The notes: a model not told the origin generated them from the sequence alone. A stretch of 64,000 nt of DNA from Endozoicomonas sp965198415 (GCA_965198415.1 CBDAPN010000032.1:1240001-1304000), one strand, 5' to 3'. Shown: positions 18,029 to 27,620, counted from the first letter of the stretch. A program made the numbers and translations.

Positions 18029-20161
18029 ATGAAAAAGAGAATATTAGCCTTGGCCATTGCACTTTCGAACCCTCTGTCCACCGCCTTTGCAGCGAGTGAG
18101 CCAGCAGACGTCAATACGATCACTTATCCCAATACCGCCAAAGGCGAGGTAGTTGATGAGTATTTTGGTACTAAAATTAGCGACCCTTACCGCTGGCTGG
18201 AAGATGACCGCAGCGCAGAAACCGCAAAGTGGGTGCAAGCGCAAAACCGGGTGACTTTTGATTATCTGGCACAAATACCCTACCGCCAGCAAATTGAAGA
18301 GCGTCTGACCCGCTTAATGGATTACGAAAAAATCAGCCGCCCCTTCAAAGAAGGCAAATACACCTACTTCTATAAGAACGACGGATTGCAAAATCAGGAT
18401 GTGCTCTATCGTCAGCTTGAAAACAACGAACCGGAAGTGTTCCTCGACCCAAATACGTTCAGCGCCGATGGCACAACCTCTTTATCAAGCATCAGCTTCA
18501 CCAGAGATGGCTCGTTAGTGGCTTACAGTATTTCGGAAGGCGGCAGCGATTGGCGCAAAGTTATTGTGCTTGACACCGCAACCAAAAAGCCTGTGGGTGA
18601 AACGCTGGTGGACATCAAATTCAGTGGCATCAGTTGGCTTGGAAACGAGGGCTTTTATTACTCCAGTTACGACAAACCAAAAGGCAGCGAGCTTTCAGCA
18701 AAAACCGACCAGCACAAACTCTACTACCATAAGCTGGGCACCAAACAGAGTGATGATGAGTTGATCTTTGGCGCCACAGAGGCCGAAAAGCATCGCTACG
18801 TTGGCGGTTACACGACGGAAGATGAGCGCTATTTGTTTGTCTCGGCAAGCACATCAACCTCGGGCAACAAGCTTTTTTTCAAAGATCTCAGCAAGCCAGA
18901 CAGCGCCTTTAAAACCATTTTGGATCACACTGAGTCCGACACCTGGGTTGTTGATAGCAACGGCACCACGCTGTATTTGGTCACCAACCTCGGTGCGCCC
19001 AACAACAAAGTGGTAATGGTGGATGCAAGTCAACCGGCGCCAGAACACTGGCAAGACGTGATTCCCCATACCCAAAATGTGCTCAACGTGTCTTCTGCTG
19101 GAGGTAGTCTGTTTGCCCGTTACATTGTGGATGCCATCTCCATGGTGAAGCAGTACGACCTGAACGGTAAACTTATTCGTGAAATCAAACTGCCAGATAT
19201 TGGCAGCGCCTACGGCTTTGGTGGAAAAAAGGAAGACAGTGAGGTCTATTACTCGTTCACCAATTACAAAATGCCAAGCACCACGTTTCGCCTAAACATC
19301 AAAACGGGTGAAAGCACTATTCACCACAAATCGGCAGCGCCTTTCGATTCAAAACAATTTGAATCACGACAAGTGTTTTATACCTCGAAAGACGGCACAA
19401 ACATTCCAATCATCATCACCTACAAAAAAGGCACACCGATGGATGGCAGCGCACCCACCATTTTGTACGGTTATGGTGGGTTCAATGTGAGCTTAACGCC
19501 TTACTTCAGCTCCAGTCGTGCGACGTGGCTGGAGCTTGGCGGTATTTACGCTGTGGCAAACATTCGCGGCGGTGGTGAATATGGCAAAGATTGGCACCAG
19601 GCTGGCACCCAAATGCACAAGCAAAATGTGTTTGATGACTTTATTGGTGCGGCGCAATTTCTGATTGATAAAAACTACACCTCAGCAGATAAGTTGGCGA
19701 TAAACGGCGGCTCAAACGGTGGTTTGCTAGTGGGTGCGGTTATGACCCAGCGCCCAGAGCTGTTTAAGGTGGCTCTGCCTGACGTCGGTGTTTTGGATAT
19801 GCTGCGTTACCATACCTTTACCGCGGGTGCCGGTTGGGCATACGACTACGGTACGGCAGAGCAGAGTAAAGAAATGTTTGAGTACCTAAAAGGTTACTCA
19901 CCGGTACACAACGTAAAAGCCGGTGTGGAATACCCCGCAACTATGGTGAGCACCGGCGACCACGACGACCGCGTTGTGCCAGCCCACTCCTATAAATTTG
20001 CCGCAGAGCTTCAAGCCAAGCACACAGGAGCAAACCCAACCCTGATTCGCATTGAAACCAATGCAGGCCATGGCGCTGGTACGCCCACCAGCAAAATTAT
20101 TGAGCAATATGCTGATATGTTCAGCTTTACGTTGTTCAATATGGGCGTGAAGCAGCTGTAA
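18029..20161 (+). CDS. Secreted prolyl oligopeptidase (S9A)
   Basis: Serine peptidase that cleaves short peptides after proline. The 710-residue protein has a signal peptide (residues 1-21, cleavage after TAFA), so it acts in the periplasm or outside. The N-terminal DPYRWLEDDRSAETAKWV segment is typical, followed by the seven-bladed propeller. The C-terminal alpha/beta-hydrolase domain carries the nucleophile in GGSNGGLLVGA, the aspartate in GDHDDRVVPAHS, and the histidine in AGHGAGTP. It is a single-gene unit ended by a strong terminator, divergent from oxyR. Confidence 0.95.
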   Translation: MKKRILALAIALSNPLSTAFAASEPADVNTITYPNTAKGEVVDEYFGTKISDPYRWLEDDRSAETAKWVQAQNRVTFDYLAQIPYRQQIEERLTRLMDYEKISRPFKEGKYTYFYKNDGLQNQDVLYRQLENNEPEVFLDPNTFSADGTTSLSSISFTRDGSLVAYSISEGGSDWRKVIVLDTATKKPVGETLVDIKFSGISWLGNEGFYYSSYDKPKGSELSAKTDQHKLYYHKLGTKQSDDELIFGATEAEKHRYVGGYTTEDERYLFVSASTSTSGNKLFFKDLSKPDSAFKTILDHTESDTWVVDSNGTTLYLVTNLGAPNNKVVMVDASQPAPEHWQDVIPHTQNVLNVSSAGGSLFARYIVDAISMVKQYDLNGKLIREIKLPDIGSAYGFGGKKEDSEVYYSFTNYKMPSTTFRLNIKTGESTIHHKSAAPFDSKQFESRQVFYTSKDGTNIPIIITYKKGTPMDGSAPTILYGYGGFNVSLTPYFSSSRATWLELGGIYAVANIRGGGEYGKDWHQAGTQMHKQNVFDDFIGAAQFLIDKNYTSADKLAINGGSNGGLLVGAVMTQRPELFKVALPDVGVLDMLRYHTFTAGAGWAYDYGTAEQSKEMFEYLKGYSPVHNVKAGVEYPATMVSTGDHDDRVVPAHSYKFAAELQAKHTGANPTLIRIETNAGHGAGTPTSKIIEQYADMFSFTLFNMGVKQL

Positions 20162-20172
20162 TCATAGATAAT

Positions 20173-20201
20173 AAAAAACGCAGCTAACGACTGCGTTTTT
20201 T
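20173..20201. terminator. Bidirectional Rho-independent terminator
   Basis: Stem AAAAAACGCAG (20173-20183) pairs perfectly with CTGCGTTTTTT (20191-20201) around a 7-nt loop. Its T-run serves the prolyl oligopeptidase gene, and its A-run makes it usable from the convergent amylase side too. Confidence 0.9.
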
Positions 20202-20308
20202 ATCAGTCATACGACATCTATCTTATTAGTTCTGCTCCATCATTCTAAAAACGACCGAGCTAACGACAATCGTCCTCAGATAGCAAGCAGAATGAAACGT
20301 GCACCCTG

Positions 20309-22246
20309 TTAAAACGTCCCCCGCGCTTTTTGGTGAACACCGCTATTGAGTTGATTGTTACTGCCATGCTGCCACTGAACCTGAGCTTCGGGATTGGCGT
20401 CGGCACGCTTAAGGCACTTCCACTCAATGGTATGATTGGCGGGCACAGAAATAGTGGCTTGCCAAGTAGGGTAATTGGCTGAATCCATTTTTATGGCATC
20501 TGTTATTTTCCAGTTACCAAGGTCATACCCACTGCCAGCGACATAAACACTCTGCCCTAGAGATGTGTAGCCGTTTTCGCAGGTGAAGCTTACTGGGATC
20601 AGTTTTTCTTCTTCAGTTGCTGGCGAATACAGAACAATGGTTGCATTCTCACCGAGAGTGAAAGCGCCATTACCGTCCTCAACTTTTACTACATCAGAGC
20701 CTACAATATTGTGGTAAATCTCATTTTTCAGCCCAAGGTTGCTGACATTAACGGTTTGCTTAGCTCCTCGGTTCAGAGCTACAACCACAACGTCATTTTT
20801 AAATCGACGCTCGTAAACAAGAATGTCGTCGTTTAACCAACGCTGTGTGTAGGTGCCTTTTTGAATTGCAGTGCTCTTCTTTCTCAACTCAGTCAGAGAC
20901 TGGATGATTTTGAAGGCTCTGGTATCTTGATTAAAGCTTGGCATCTTCTCCCGATTATAAGGGTCGCTACCCACCTGCCCAAAAGCGTTTTCGGTAAAAT
21001 TGGCGGCGTAATGCTCGGTGCCGTAATAGATGGCTGGAATGCCACGCACCGTCATGGTGGCAACAAGGCCCAGCTCCAGACGAGCAGCGGCAAACGCCTT
21101 CGACTGACCACCGCCAGACTCATTGTTACTGGGGCCAAAGGTCGATTTATCAGACCGGAGTGCTGTGGATATACGTGCCATGTCGTGGTTATCCAAGAAC
21201 ACAACCTGCCAATCATCACTGTTAAAGACGTTGGAACGGCGCTCAAGATAGCTATTCAACGTGCGCATGCTATTACGACCAACAAGCACTCGCTCCATTG
21301 TGTCCCGAAAGCCAAAATCCAAAAGTGCTGAACCAGAGGTGTTGGCGTAATCAATAGCCTTGCCGTCAATCCCCGTGGTGGTATTGGCACTGGCACTAAA
21401 CCATTCCCCAAAGAAATAAAATCCATCCCGACCAATGGATTTTGCATAATCATAAATATCAGTAGTCCATTGTTGTATGAATGATTTATCCATATGTTTG
21501 ATGGCATCTATGCGAATCGCATCAACACCTGCATCAATCCAGAACTTGGAGCCATCAAGAAGGTATTGGTATACCTCTGGGTTAGACTGGTTAAAGTCGG
21601 AGAGGTTGAACAAATTATGATTGCGAACCTGATTAAAATCGTTCCAGTTGGTCACGCCACCATTATGGTGGTACCAGTTGCGACCGGATGATAGATCACT
21701 GTTGTAATCGGTAATGTACAATCCATTGCGATAAATGGCGCCATACTCATTTTCATCATTGCCATTTGAGTGGTTGGGTGCGTAGTCCAGTACTAACTTC
21801 ATGTCGTACTCTGGCGAGTGCATTTTACTTGCCAGCTCCTTGAAGTCTTCCATGGTGCCGAGGTGTTCATCAACACGAAAGAAATCACGCCCCCAATAGC
21901 CATGATAGGCTGCACCGCCGTATTTGTCGGTGTTATCTGCGTTATCCACCGGTGGTGTGATCCAAATTGCGGTAATACCCAGCGATTTTAAGTAGGGCAG
22001 TTTATTTATCAGTCCCCGTATATCGCCACCGACGTATTTCTTCAGGTTATTTGGGTCATAGGTGGCTGGATTTCTGCCGATATTGTTGCTTGGGTCACCG
22101 TCGCTGAAGCGATCCAGAAATACGAAATAAATTGTTTCCTTGCGAAAATCCAGAATTTTTTTACTGTCAGGAGTGGCTGAAACACTTTGTACTGCAAAAA
22201 TTGAAGACAAGCCTAATGCTAAGGCAAGCAATACACTCTTTTTCAT
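20309..22246 (-). CDS. Secreted alpha-amylase, GH13 with C-terminal CBM20
   Basis: Hydrolyses starch or glycogen outside the inner membrane, feeding the adjacent maltodextrin transporter. The 645-residue precursor has a signal peptide (cleavage near SVSA). The GH13 barrel shows LDYAPNHSNG, the nucleophile aspartate in GVDAIRIDAIKHM, the acid/base glutamate in FFGEWF, and the stabilising aspartate in FLDNHDMAR. A C-terminal starch-binding domain of CBM20 type follows a beta domain (GQSVYVAGSGYDLGNW, TIEWKCLKRAD, VQWQHGSNNQL). It is the last gene of the minus arm, 44 bp after malK. Confidence 0.93.
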   Translation of the reverse strand: MKKSVLLALALGLSSIFAVQSVSATPDSKKILDFRKETIYFVFLDRFSDGDPSNNIGRNPATYDPNNLKKYVGGDIRGLINKLPYLKSLGITAIWITPPVDNADNTDKYGGAAYHGYWGRDFFRVDEHLGTMEDFKELASKMHSPEYDMKLVLDYAPNHSNGNDENEYGAIYRNGLYITDYNSDLSSGRNWYHHNGGVTNWNDFNQVRNHNLFNLSDFNQSNPEVYQYLLDGSKFWIDAGVDAIRIDAIKHMDKSFIQQWTTDIYDYAKSIGRDGFYFFGEWFSASANTTTGIDGKAIDYANTSGSALLDFGFRDTMERVLVGRNSMRTLNSYLERRSNVFNSDDWQVVFLDNHDMARISTALRSDKSTFGPSNNESGGGQSKAFAAARLELGLVATMTVRGIPAIYYGTEHYAANFTENAFGQVGSDPYNREKMPSFNQDTRAFKIIQSLTELRKKSTAIQKGTYTQRWLNDDILVYERRFKNDVVVVALNRGAKQTVNVSNLGLKNEIYHNIVGSDVVKVEDGNGAFTLGENATIVLYSPATEEEKLIPVSFTCENGYTSLGQSVYVAGSGYDLGNWKITDAIKMDSANYPTWQATISVPANHTIEWKCLKRADANPEAQVQWQHGSNNQLNSGVHQKARGTF

Positions 22247-22290
22247 AACTTTTATCTATACCTTTTTATGCTCTTGAATATCCGTCATCG

Positions 22291-23409
22291 TTAAGAAAGC
22301 GTTAAATTCCTTTCAGTTTCAGCATCAAAAATATGGCAAGCTGCTGTGTTCAGGTTAAACCTGAATGTTTGGCCGATTTGAGTAGTGGTAATGGTTTGAT
22401 CGTTCACCCTTGCAATCAGCTCGTTGTCGCCAACCTGAAAATAGAGGTACTTTTCATTGCCCATATTCTCCACCACATTCAGCTTACCTTCGACGGTATT
22501 ATGCTGCTGGGTAGCAAAAGCAATATGTTCAGGCCGAATACCAAAGTAAACGGCTTTATCTACCCAGTTGCTTAACAAAGCCTGCTTTTCTGCCCCAATG
22601 AAACATTTGATACCCGTAGCCAGCTCAACATACAGACCCTCGTCATTTTTTCGAATAACAGTTTTCACCAGATTCATCGCCGGAGAGCCGATAAAGCCAG
22701 CCACAAACTTATTGGCAGGATAGTTATAAAGATTGGCAGGCGTATCAACTTGCATAATATTGCCCTGATTCAACACGCAAATACGATCGCCAAGCGTCAA
22801 CGCTTCCGTTTGATCATGGGTAACGTAAATCATGGTGGCAGGGTTGCCTTCTTCTTTCAGGCTCTGATGCAGTTGAGCAATACGAACCCGCATGGAGACC
22901 CGCAACTTTGCATCGAGATTGGATAAGGGCTCATCAAACAAAAAAACGTCTGGCTTGCGAACAATCGCCCGACCAACAGCAACCCGCTGTCGTTGGCCGC
23001 CAGACATCTCTTTCGGCTTGCGGTGCAAAAGGTCGCTAATTTGCAGCTTTTTCGCTGCTTCTTCCACCGCCTGACGAATCTCCTCCTGTGGTTTTTTCTG
23101 CATTTTCAGGCCAAAGGCCATATTCTCAAAGACTGTTTTGTGCGGGTAAAGGGCATAATTCTGGAACACCATGGCAATACCCCTGTCTTTAGGGGCTAGA
23201 TCATTGACGACTTTCTCGCCAATACGAATTTCACCACCGCTTATGGCTTCGAGACCGGCAATCATCCGTAGTGTCGTTGATTTTGCACAGCCAGAGGGGC
23301 CAACAAACACCATAAACTCGCCGTCTTCGATATCCAGATCAATCCCATGCACGGCTTTAAAACCGTTCTCGTAGGTTTTTTCAACTTTTTTAAGGCTAAC
23401 AGTTGCCAT
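22291..23409 (-). CDS. malK: Maltodextrin ABC transporter ATPase MalK-like
   Basis: ATP-hydrolysing subunit for the MalEFG importer encoded on the opposite arm. The ABC domain shows Walker A, Q-loop region MVFQNYALYPHKTV, signature MSGGQRQRVAVGRAI, Walker B VFLFDEPLSNLDAKLR and the switch histidine (YVTHDQTEA). The C-terminal regulatory TOBE domain includes GIRPEHI. Walker A reads GPSGCAKST, with alanine where MalK of E. coli has glycine. ATG 23409 has GGAG 6 nt upstream, so it is preferred to a GTG four codons earlier. The length is 372 residues. Confidence 0.9.
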   Translation of the reverse strand: MATVSLKKVEKTYENGFKAVHGIDLDIEDGEFMVFVGPSGCAKSTTLRMIAGLEAISGGEIRIGEKVVNDLAPKDRGIAMVFQNYALYPHKTVFENMAFGLKMQKKPQEEIRQAVEEAAKKLQISDLLHRKPKEMSGGQRQRVAVGRAIVRKPDVFLFDEPLSNLDAKLRVSMRVRIAQLHQSLKEEGNPATMIYVTHDQTEALTLGDRICVLNQGNIMQVDTPANLYNYPANKFVAGFIGSPAMNLVKTVIRKNDEGLYVELATGIKCFIGAEKQALLSNWVDKAVYFGIRPEHIAFATQQHNTVEGKLNVVENMGNEKYLYFQVGDNELIARVNDQTITTTQIGQTFRFNLNTAACHIFDAETERNLTLS

Positions 23410-23461
23410 TTCAGACTCCACCGCTAAAGGAGTTTTAAGCGGACACTAATCGTCCACAACC

Positions 23462-23938
23462 CTATTCACACTTTGCAACAACGGCATTCAATGGTTTTTT
23501 GTCAGCTGAAAACTGAACAGTCCAAACGTAGCGCCCGTCTTCCGGTAAGTTGGCAACGGTATTTTTGGCAAAACCGCCACGCTTCAATGCTTTTACTTCG
23601 CCGACGGGCAGAGTAAGCCCGCTGACAGTAAACTGCGGATTCCAGCTCATGGAGGCAAACTGTAAACTGACATTTCCCGCTTTCTCTGCGCTGATTACCT
23701 GATAAATACCGTCTCCTTTATACGACATTTTATGTCTTTCATTATGAATCCACTGTGACTTGGGAAAGGTTCCCACTACATAAAGAGAAGGTTTAATAGG
23801 ACCACGATCACCTTTCACTGTTGGCAGAGAACAACTGGTGAGGCGACTGTCTACAGACGTGACCGGTGTTGGCGAGGTTGCAGCACAGCCTGTGAGCAGG
23901 CTGGTGATGAGGGCAGTGGTTAGCAGGTGTGTTTTCAT
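23462..23938 (-). CDS. Small lipoprotein with carbohydrate-binding-like domain
   Basis: A 158-residue lipoprotein: signal peptide and lipobox (SLLTGC, Cys at about 18), a short linker, then one domain beginning PSLYVVGTFPKSQW and running through YKGDGIYQV, LQFASMSW and YVWTVQFSADKKP. The VVGTF...W opening resembles the starch-binding or pullulanase-associated beta-sandwich folds. A starch- or dextrin-binding helper at the cell surface is therefore likely by context, but this is inference. It lies 17 bp after the LpxD-like gene and 52 bp before malK. Confidence 0.75.
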   Translation of the reverse strand: MKTHLLTTALITSLLTGCAATSPTPVTSVDSRLTSCSLPTVKGDRGPIKPSLYVVGTFPKSQWIHNERHKMSYKGDGIYQVISAEKAGNVSLQFASMSWNPQFTVSGLTLPVGEVKALKRGGFAKNTVANLPEDGRYVWTVQFSADKKPLNAVVAKCE

Positions 23939-23955
23939 CGTGAGTTACCGTTTAA

Positions 23956-24963
23956 TCAGTGAGTGTTAAAGAGGCGTTGCAGAATGCTTTTGGAAGCCGT
24001 GTTTTGGCTTTTGCTTTTTTTATGGAACTGCCGGGTGAGAGCATTCAGCACCGCCAGATTTTTGTAATACGCCCGAGCCTCTTTTGCCGGATAACCAAAT
24101 AAGTCGCTTTTTTCAGGAAAGGAGTGGCTAACGCCAGACTTGGCTTTTATTACGGAGTGACTACCAATAGTGACATGCCCTGCGGTTCCCACCTGCCCAT
24201 GTACAATGACATGGTCGCCAAGAACGGTGTGACCGGCAAAGCCACATTGAGAAACAATAAGGCAATGTTTGCCTATCTGACAGTCATGGCCAATTTGTAT
24301 CAGGTTATCAATCTTAGTGCCTTCGCCAATGATGGTATCGCCGAGGGTTCCGCGGTCAATCGTGTTGTTGCAGCCGATTTCAACATCATTTTCAATCACA
24401 ACACGCCCGACACTTTCCACCCGTTGATAGTTGTTGTTTGCATCGGCCATGTATTCAAAACTGAAATTTCCAATGGAGTTGTTGGCATCAATGGTGACAT
24501 TGTCGCCAATGACCGTTCCTTCTTTGATTACGGTATTGGCATGAATTGCAACATTGTCGCCTATAGTGACGTGGTTCATGATTCGAACGCCGGGCATAAA
24601 GTGACAGGCCCGACCGATTTTGCAGTATTTACCAATATAAACATCCGACTGAGCTGTGGTGTTACCCTGATCGTCTAACTGATAACGGGCAATTTTATAA
24701 TGCCTTAACACCTGATTAATGGTTGCAGCTTTCAGTTGAGATATCACAATTTTGCAAGGGGCGGGGCTTTGCAGAATTTCATCAGGGCCGATGATGACAT
24801 CAGCCGTAGTGCTGGCAATATGCTTGAGTTCGGATTTCGCAAAAACGATCGCCAGGCCTCCAGCTTTAGTGCTGTTGACCGGCCGGATATGGCTGATTGT
24901 TCCATCATAACGGCCTTCAACACGGCCGGCGACTAAGTTTGCTATTTCTGAAACGGTGATCAT
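23956..24963 (-). CDS. LpxD-like N-acyltransferase inside maltodextrin operon
   Basis: Resembles UDP-3-O-acylglucosamine N-acyltransferase of lipid A synthesis. The 335-residue protein has the LpxD N-terminal domain (about 1-100), then a left-handed beta-helix with hexapeptide repeats (VYIGKYCKIG, VTIGDNVAIHANTVIKEGTVIGDNVTI) and the catalytic-histidine region IQIGHDCQIGKH. The C-terminus (GYPAKEARAYYKNLAVL) is of the GYPAK type rather than the NREWRK type of E. coli LpxD. It lacks the usual lpx neighbours and sits between the OmpG-like porin and the lipoprotein. It is probably a paralogue with a surface-sugar or lipid-modifying role; its substrate is unknown. Confidence 0.8.
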   Translation of the reverse strand: MITVSEIANLVAGRVEGRYDGTISHIRPVNSTKAGGLAIVFAKSELKHIASTTADVIIGPDEILQSPAPCKIVISQLKAATINQVLRHYKIARYQLDDQGNTTAQSDVYIGKYCKIGRACHFMPGVRIMNHVTIGDNVAIHANTVIKEGTVIGDNVTIDANNSIGNFSFEYMADANNNYQRVESVGRVVIENDVEIGCNNTIDRGTLGDTIIGEGTKIDNLIQIGHDCQIGKHCLIVSQCGFAGHTVLGDHVIVHGQVGTAGHVTIGSHSVIKAKSGVSHSFPEKSDLFGYPAKEARAYYKNLAVLNALTRQFHKKSKSQNTASKSILQRLFNTH

Positions 24964-24989
24964 ACTGCAAGCCCCGATACAACGTGGAG

Positions 24990-26027
24990 TTAAAAACGAT
25001 AGAGAGCTTGAACCTTCATGGTTTGCTGAGTCAACTCGCTTTCATTTTTTGCCTCCCAACCGACCAGCTTGCTTTTTTCTTCAATCTCGTTAGCAAACTC
25101 ATATTCAGCTTTTAATAACCAACTGTCGCCTACAGCTTGTTCATAGCCGATGGTTGCTTTGCGAATGTCCTTGTAATAGTTGGTATTGGCATTGCCGCCA
25201 CCACTTTTACTGCTGTGATTCGTTTCATTATCACCCAGCCGGGCTCTTACATAGAGTGTTCCGGCATCCTCAAAACTGTACTGAACCACCGGTTCGATAT
25301 ACTGTTCCGTAAAATCGCTAAGCTCATTGATACCGCCTGCGCCATTGTAGTCTTCGTTTTCTTTCTGCTGATAGAAAAACTCAACACCCAACTGCCACTG
25401 ACCAAACTGCTTATACGGCCTGACAAGAATACTGTACCCCTCTTCTTCACGCTCACCCCAAGAGGATTTATCTTTTTTGCTCCACAGATACTCAAGATTG
25501 CTGTACAGCCCCCAGTTGTATTCATTGTTCCAATAGGTGAGGTAAGGGCGAAAGCTATGTTCCGACTTCTTATTGCGATGATTGTTAACGAATTTTGAGT
25601 GCAACTTGGTGGACGTGAATTCAAGTTCATAGATGACTCCAGTTGTCCAACCACTACCGAGATTAAACCCTTTATCTAACGACAGAAGGTGAATAAAGCC
25701 GTTTTCATTTTCGTAATACCCGGGTTCATCTTGCTCTCGATCTTCTGTTTTAAACGCATATAGTATTGAGGTATTCCAAAGTGGATTCTTGTAGTAGACG
25801 TTAAAAATTTCCTTGGTGATGGTTTTTTCTTTCTTGGTTTTGCCGTTAAAGCCATCGGTTTTCTTGTGTTCATACTCCACAGCAGTGCCTACGTGGCCAC
25901 CGAACGTCAGAGCTTCCTCAAGAAACGTTTGTGGAAGTACATCATCAGTCACAGAAGCGTGCGATACCGTGCTGGCTGCCAGAGCCTGAGCGATCATTAC
26001 GGAAAGCAGAGTCTTCGTTCTAGTCAT
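24990..26027 (-). CDS. OmpG-like outer membrane porin
   Basis: Probable monomeric beta-barrel for oligosaccharide uptake. The 345-residue precursor has a signal peptide (cleavage after SHAS or SHA), many amphipathic strands with aromatic girdle residues (WNTSILYAF, WTTGVIYELEF, YNWGLYSNLEYLW, WQLGVEFFYQ) and the canonical C-terminal ...VQALYRF. Size and strand pattern fit the OmpG/CymA type. It heads the minus arm of the maltodextrin cluster, 26 bp before the LpxD-like gene, so dextrins are the likely cargo. Confidence 0.78.
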   Translation of the reverse strand: MTRTKTLLSVMIAQALAASTVSHASVTDDVLPQTFLEEALTFGGHVGTAVEYEHKKTDGFNGKTKKEKTITKEIFNVYYKNPLWNTSILYAFKTEDREQDEPGYYENENGFIHLLSLDKGFNLGSGWTTGVIYELEFTSTKLHSKFVNNHRNKKSEHSFRPYLTYWNNEYNWGLYSNLEYLWSKKDKSSWGEREEEGYSILVRPYKQFGQWQLGVEFFYQQKENEDYNGAGGINELSDFTEQYIEPVVQYSFEDAGTLYVRARLGDNETNHSSKSGGGNANTNYYKDIRKATIGYEQAVGDSWLLKAEYEFANEIEEKSKLVGWEAKNESELTQQTMKVQALYRF

Positions 26028-26126
26028 GATAAATCCGCATAATTCTAGTAATAGTTGTGTATCGAATTGTCATCCTGGACAACGCCGAATATTAGTAGTC
26101 TATCACGAACTCCTATGATTATGTCT

Positions 26127-26141
26127 TGTGAAATTTTCACA
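26127..26141. promoter_or_regulatory. Palindromic operator between maltodextrin arms
   Basis: Perfect 15-bp palindrome TGTGAAA-t-TTTCACA in the 355-bp region between the divergent ompG-like and malE genes. It is probably a regulator site. It resembles a CRP half-site pair, but the spacer is 5 rather than 6 bases, so the TrmB-type regulator at 31571 is an equally good candidate. A weaker inverted repeat, TGAC-g-ACAAT with ATTGT-tg-GTCA, lies at 26190-26218. The rest of the gap holds no gene. Confidence 0.5.
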
Positions 26142-26382
26142 TTTTTTATCACTGTATTGACCTGAGTCATTTTTTACACAGCACACTCCTGACGACAATG
26201 ACTGTCTATTGTTGGTCAGCTACTAAACTACGAAGCCTAATAAAATGGGAACCACTGAACTTTTAAAACCCCTTATTTTGCTGGCTTCAACACTTGATAT
26301 TTATTTTCGGTCTTATCTTATTGACTTATTTTCAAATCAACTTAACATGGTCGTACATAATAGACTACTAAGGGGGTCAGCC

Positions 26383-27612
26383 ATGAACAAAACGTTTCTC
26401 AAAACAACACTGGCAGCAGCCGCTCTATGCTCAGCAGCAATTTCTTATGCAGAAGAAATAACCCCAGAGCCCAATGCAGACCTGATCATCTGGACCGATA
26501 AGACGACGATGCTTTACATGGAAGAAGCGGCCAAAGCATTTAATGAGGGCTTGGGTTATCAAGTGAAATTCTCCTTCCGGGCATTGGCACCTATCGACTC
26601 CGCTTCTCGCATGATCCAAGATGGCGGCACAGCGCGGGTAGCCGACGTCGCAGAAATTGAACACGACCTGTTAGGTCGATTGGTCGTTGCTGGAGGCGTG
26701 ATGGAAAATCTGGTCTCTGCAGACCGAATTGAATCAACGTTTATGCCTAATGCGGTAGCCGCTGCTAAAGCTGAAGGTGTTAGCTATGGGTTTCCGGTCA
26801 GTTATGCGACAACAGCCCTTTTTTATAATAAAGATCTACTGCCATCCCCACCCAAAACCTTTGAGGAGCTTGGTGAGTTCGCCAAGACGTTCAACGACAA
26901 CAAAGCCAACCAATACGCACTGTTGTGGGATGTACAAAATTACTATGAATCACGCATTTTTTTGAGTTTGTACGGCGGCTATGAGTTCGGTAAGCAAGGT
27001 ACTGACACCAGCGATATTGGCATTAATTCACCGCAAGCTCAAAAAGGCCTTGCCGCATTGAAGAAGCTTCAGGCCAGCAACAACTTCAATCCATTTGATA
27101 TGCGTAATCCGCAGGTGAGGCGAGGGTTGTTTAATGAGGGCAGAGTAGCCGCCATCATTGATGGCCCATGGGCTATTGAGGGCTTTGAAAAGGCAGGTAT
27201 TAATTATGGCGTCGTCCCTATGCCCACACTCGAAGGTCAGCAACCCACCACGTTTTCGACTGTACGACTTGCTGTGGTGTCGTCGTTTACGCAGTACCCA
27301 AAAGCAGCACAACTGTTTGCTGATTTCATCGCCTCGGAAGAAATGTTGAAAAAACGCTATGAAATGACCAATGCCATTCCTCCGATGCAGTCCGTCTTGG
27401 AAACAGTCAAAAACAACGCCGATGAAGCAACAAAGGCGATTATCGCTCAGGGTTACCATTCTGACGCAATGCCTTCCATTCCAGAAATGGGTTACCTGTG
27501 GTCGCCTATGGCCAGTGCCATAACCGCCATGTGGGTCAATGATGAATCCCCTGAAAAAGTCTTGGGTCGGGCTCTGGGCATCATCAAAGAGCAGATCGAA
27601 ATGCAGGAGTGA
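26383..27612 (+). CDS. malE: Maltose/maltodextrin-binding periplasmic protein MalE
   Basis: Periplasmic receptor of the maltodextrin importer. ATG 26383 follows a strong AAGGGGG ribosome binding site and begins a good signal peptide (MNKTFLKTTLAAAALCSAAISYA); the frame is open upstream, but without these features. The mature part shows the family pattern LIIWTDKTTMLYMEEAAKAFNE, YGFPVSYATTALFYNKDLL, AAIIDGPWAIEGFEKAGINYGV and AVVSSFTQYPKAAQLFADF. The length is 409 residues. It is first in the plus arm malE-malF-malG-neopullulanase. Confidence 0.93.
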   Translation: MNKTFLKTTLAAAALCSAAISYAEEITPEPNADLIIWTDKTTMLYMEEAAKAFNEGLGYQVKFSFRALAPIDSASRMIQDGGTARVADVAEIEHDLLGRLVVAGGVMENLVSADRIESTFMPNAVAAAKAEGVSYGFPVSYATTALFYNKDLLPSPPKTFEELGEFAKTFNDNKANQYALLWDVQNYYESRIFLSLYGGYEFGKQGTDTSDIGINSPQAQKGLAALKKLQASNNFNPFDMRNPQVRRGLFNEGRVAAIIDGPWAIEGFEKAGINYGVVPMPTLEGQQPTTFSTVRLAVVSSFTQYPKAAQLFADFIASEEMLKKRYEMTNAIPPMQSVLETVKNNADEATKAIIAQGYHSDAMPSIPEMGYLWSPMASAITAMWVNDESPEKVLGRALGIIKEQIEMQE

Positions 27613-27620
27613 GTTGGATC

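Noticed and set aside
26127..26141. CRP site before malE
   Set aside because: TGTGA and TCACA half-sites are present, but the spacer is 5 rather than 6 bases, so it is listed only as an unassigned palindrome.
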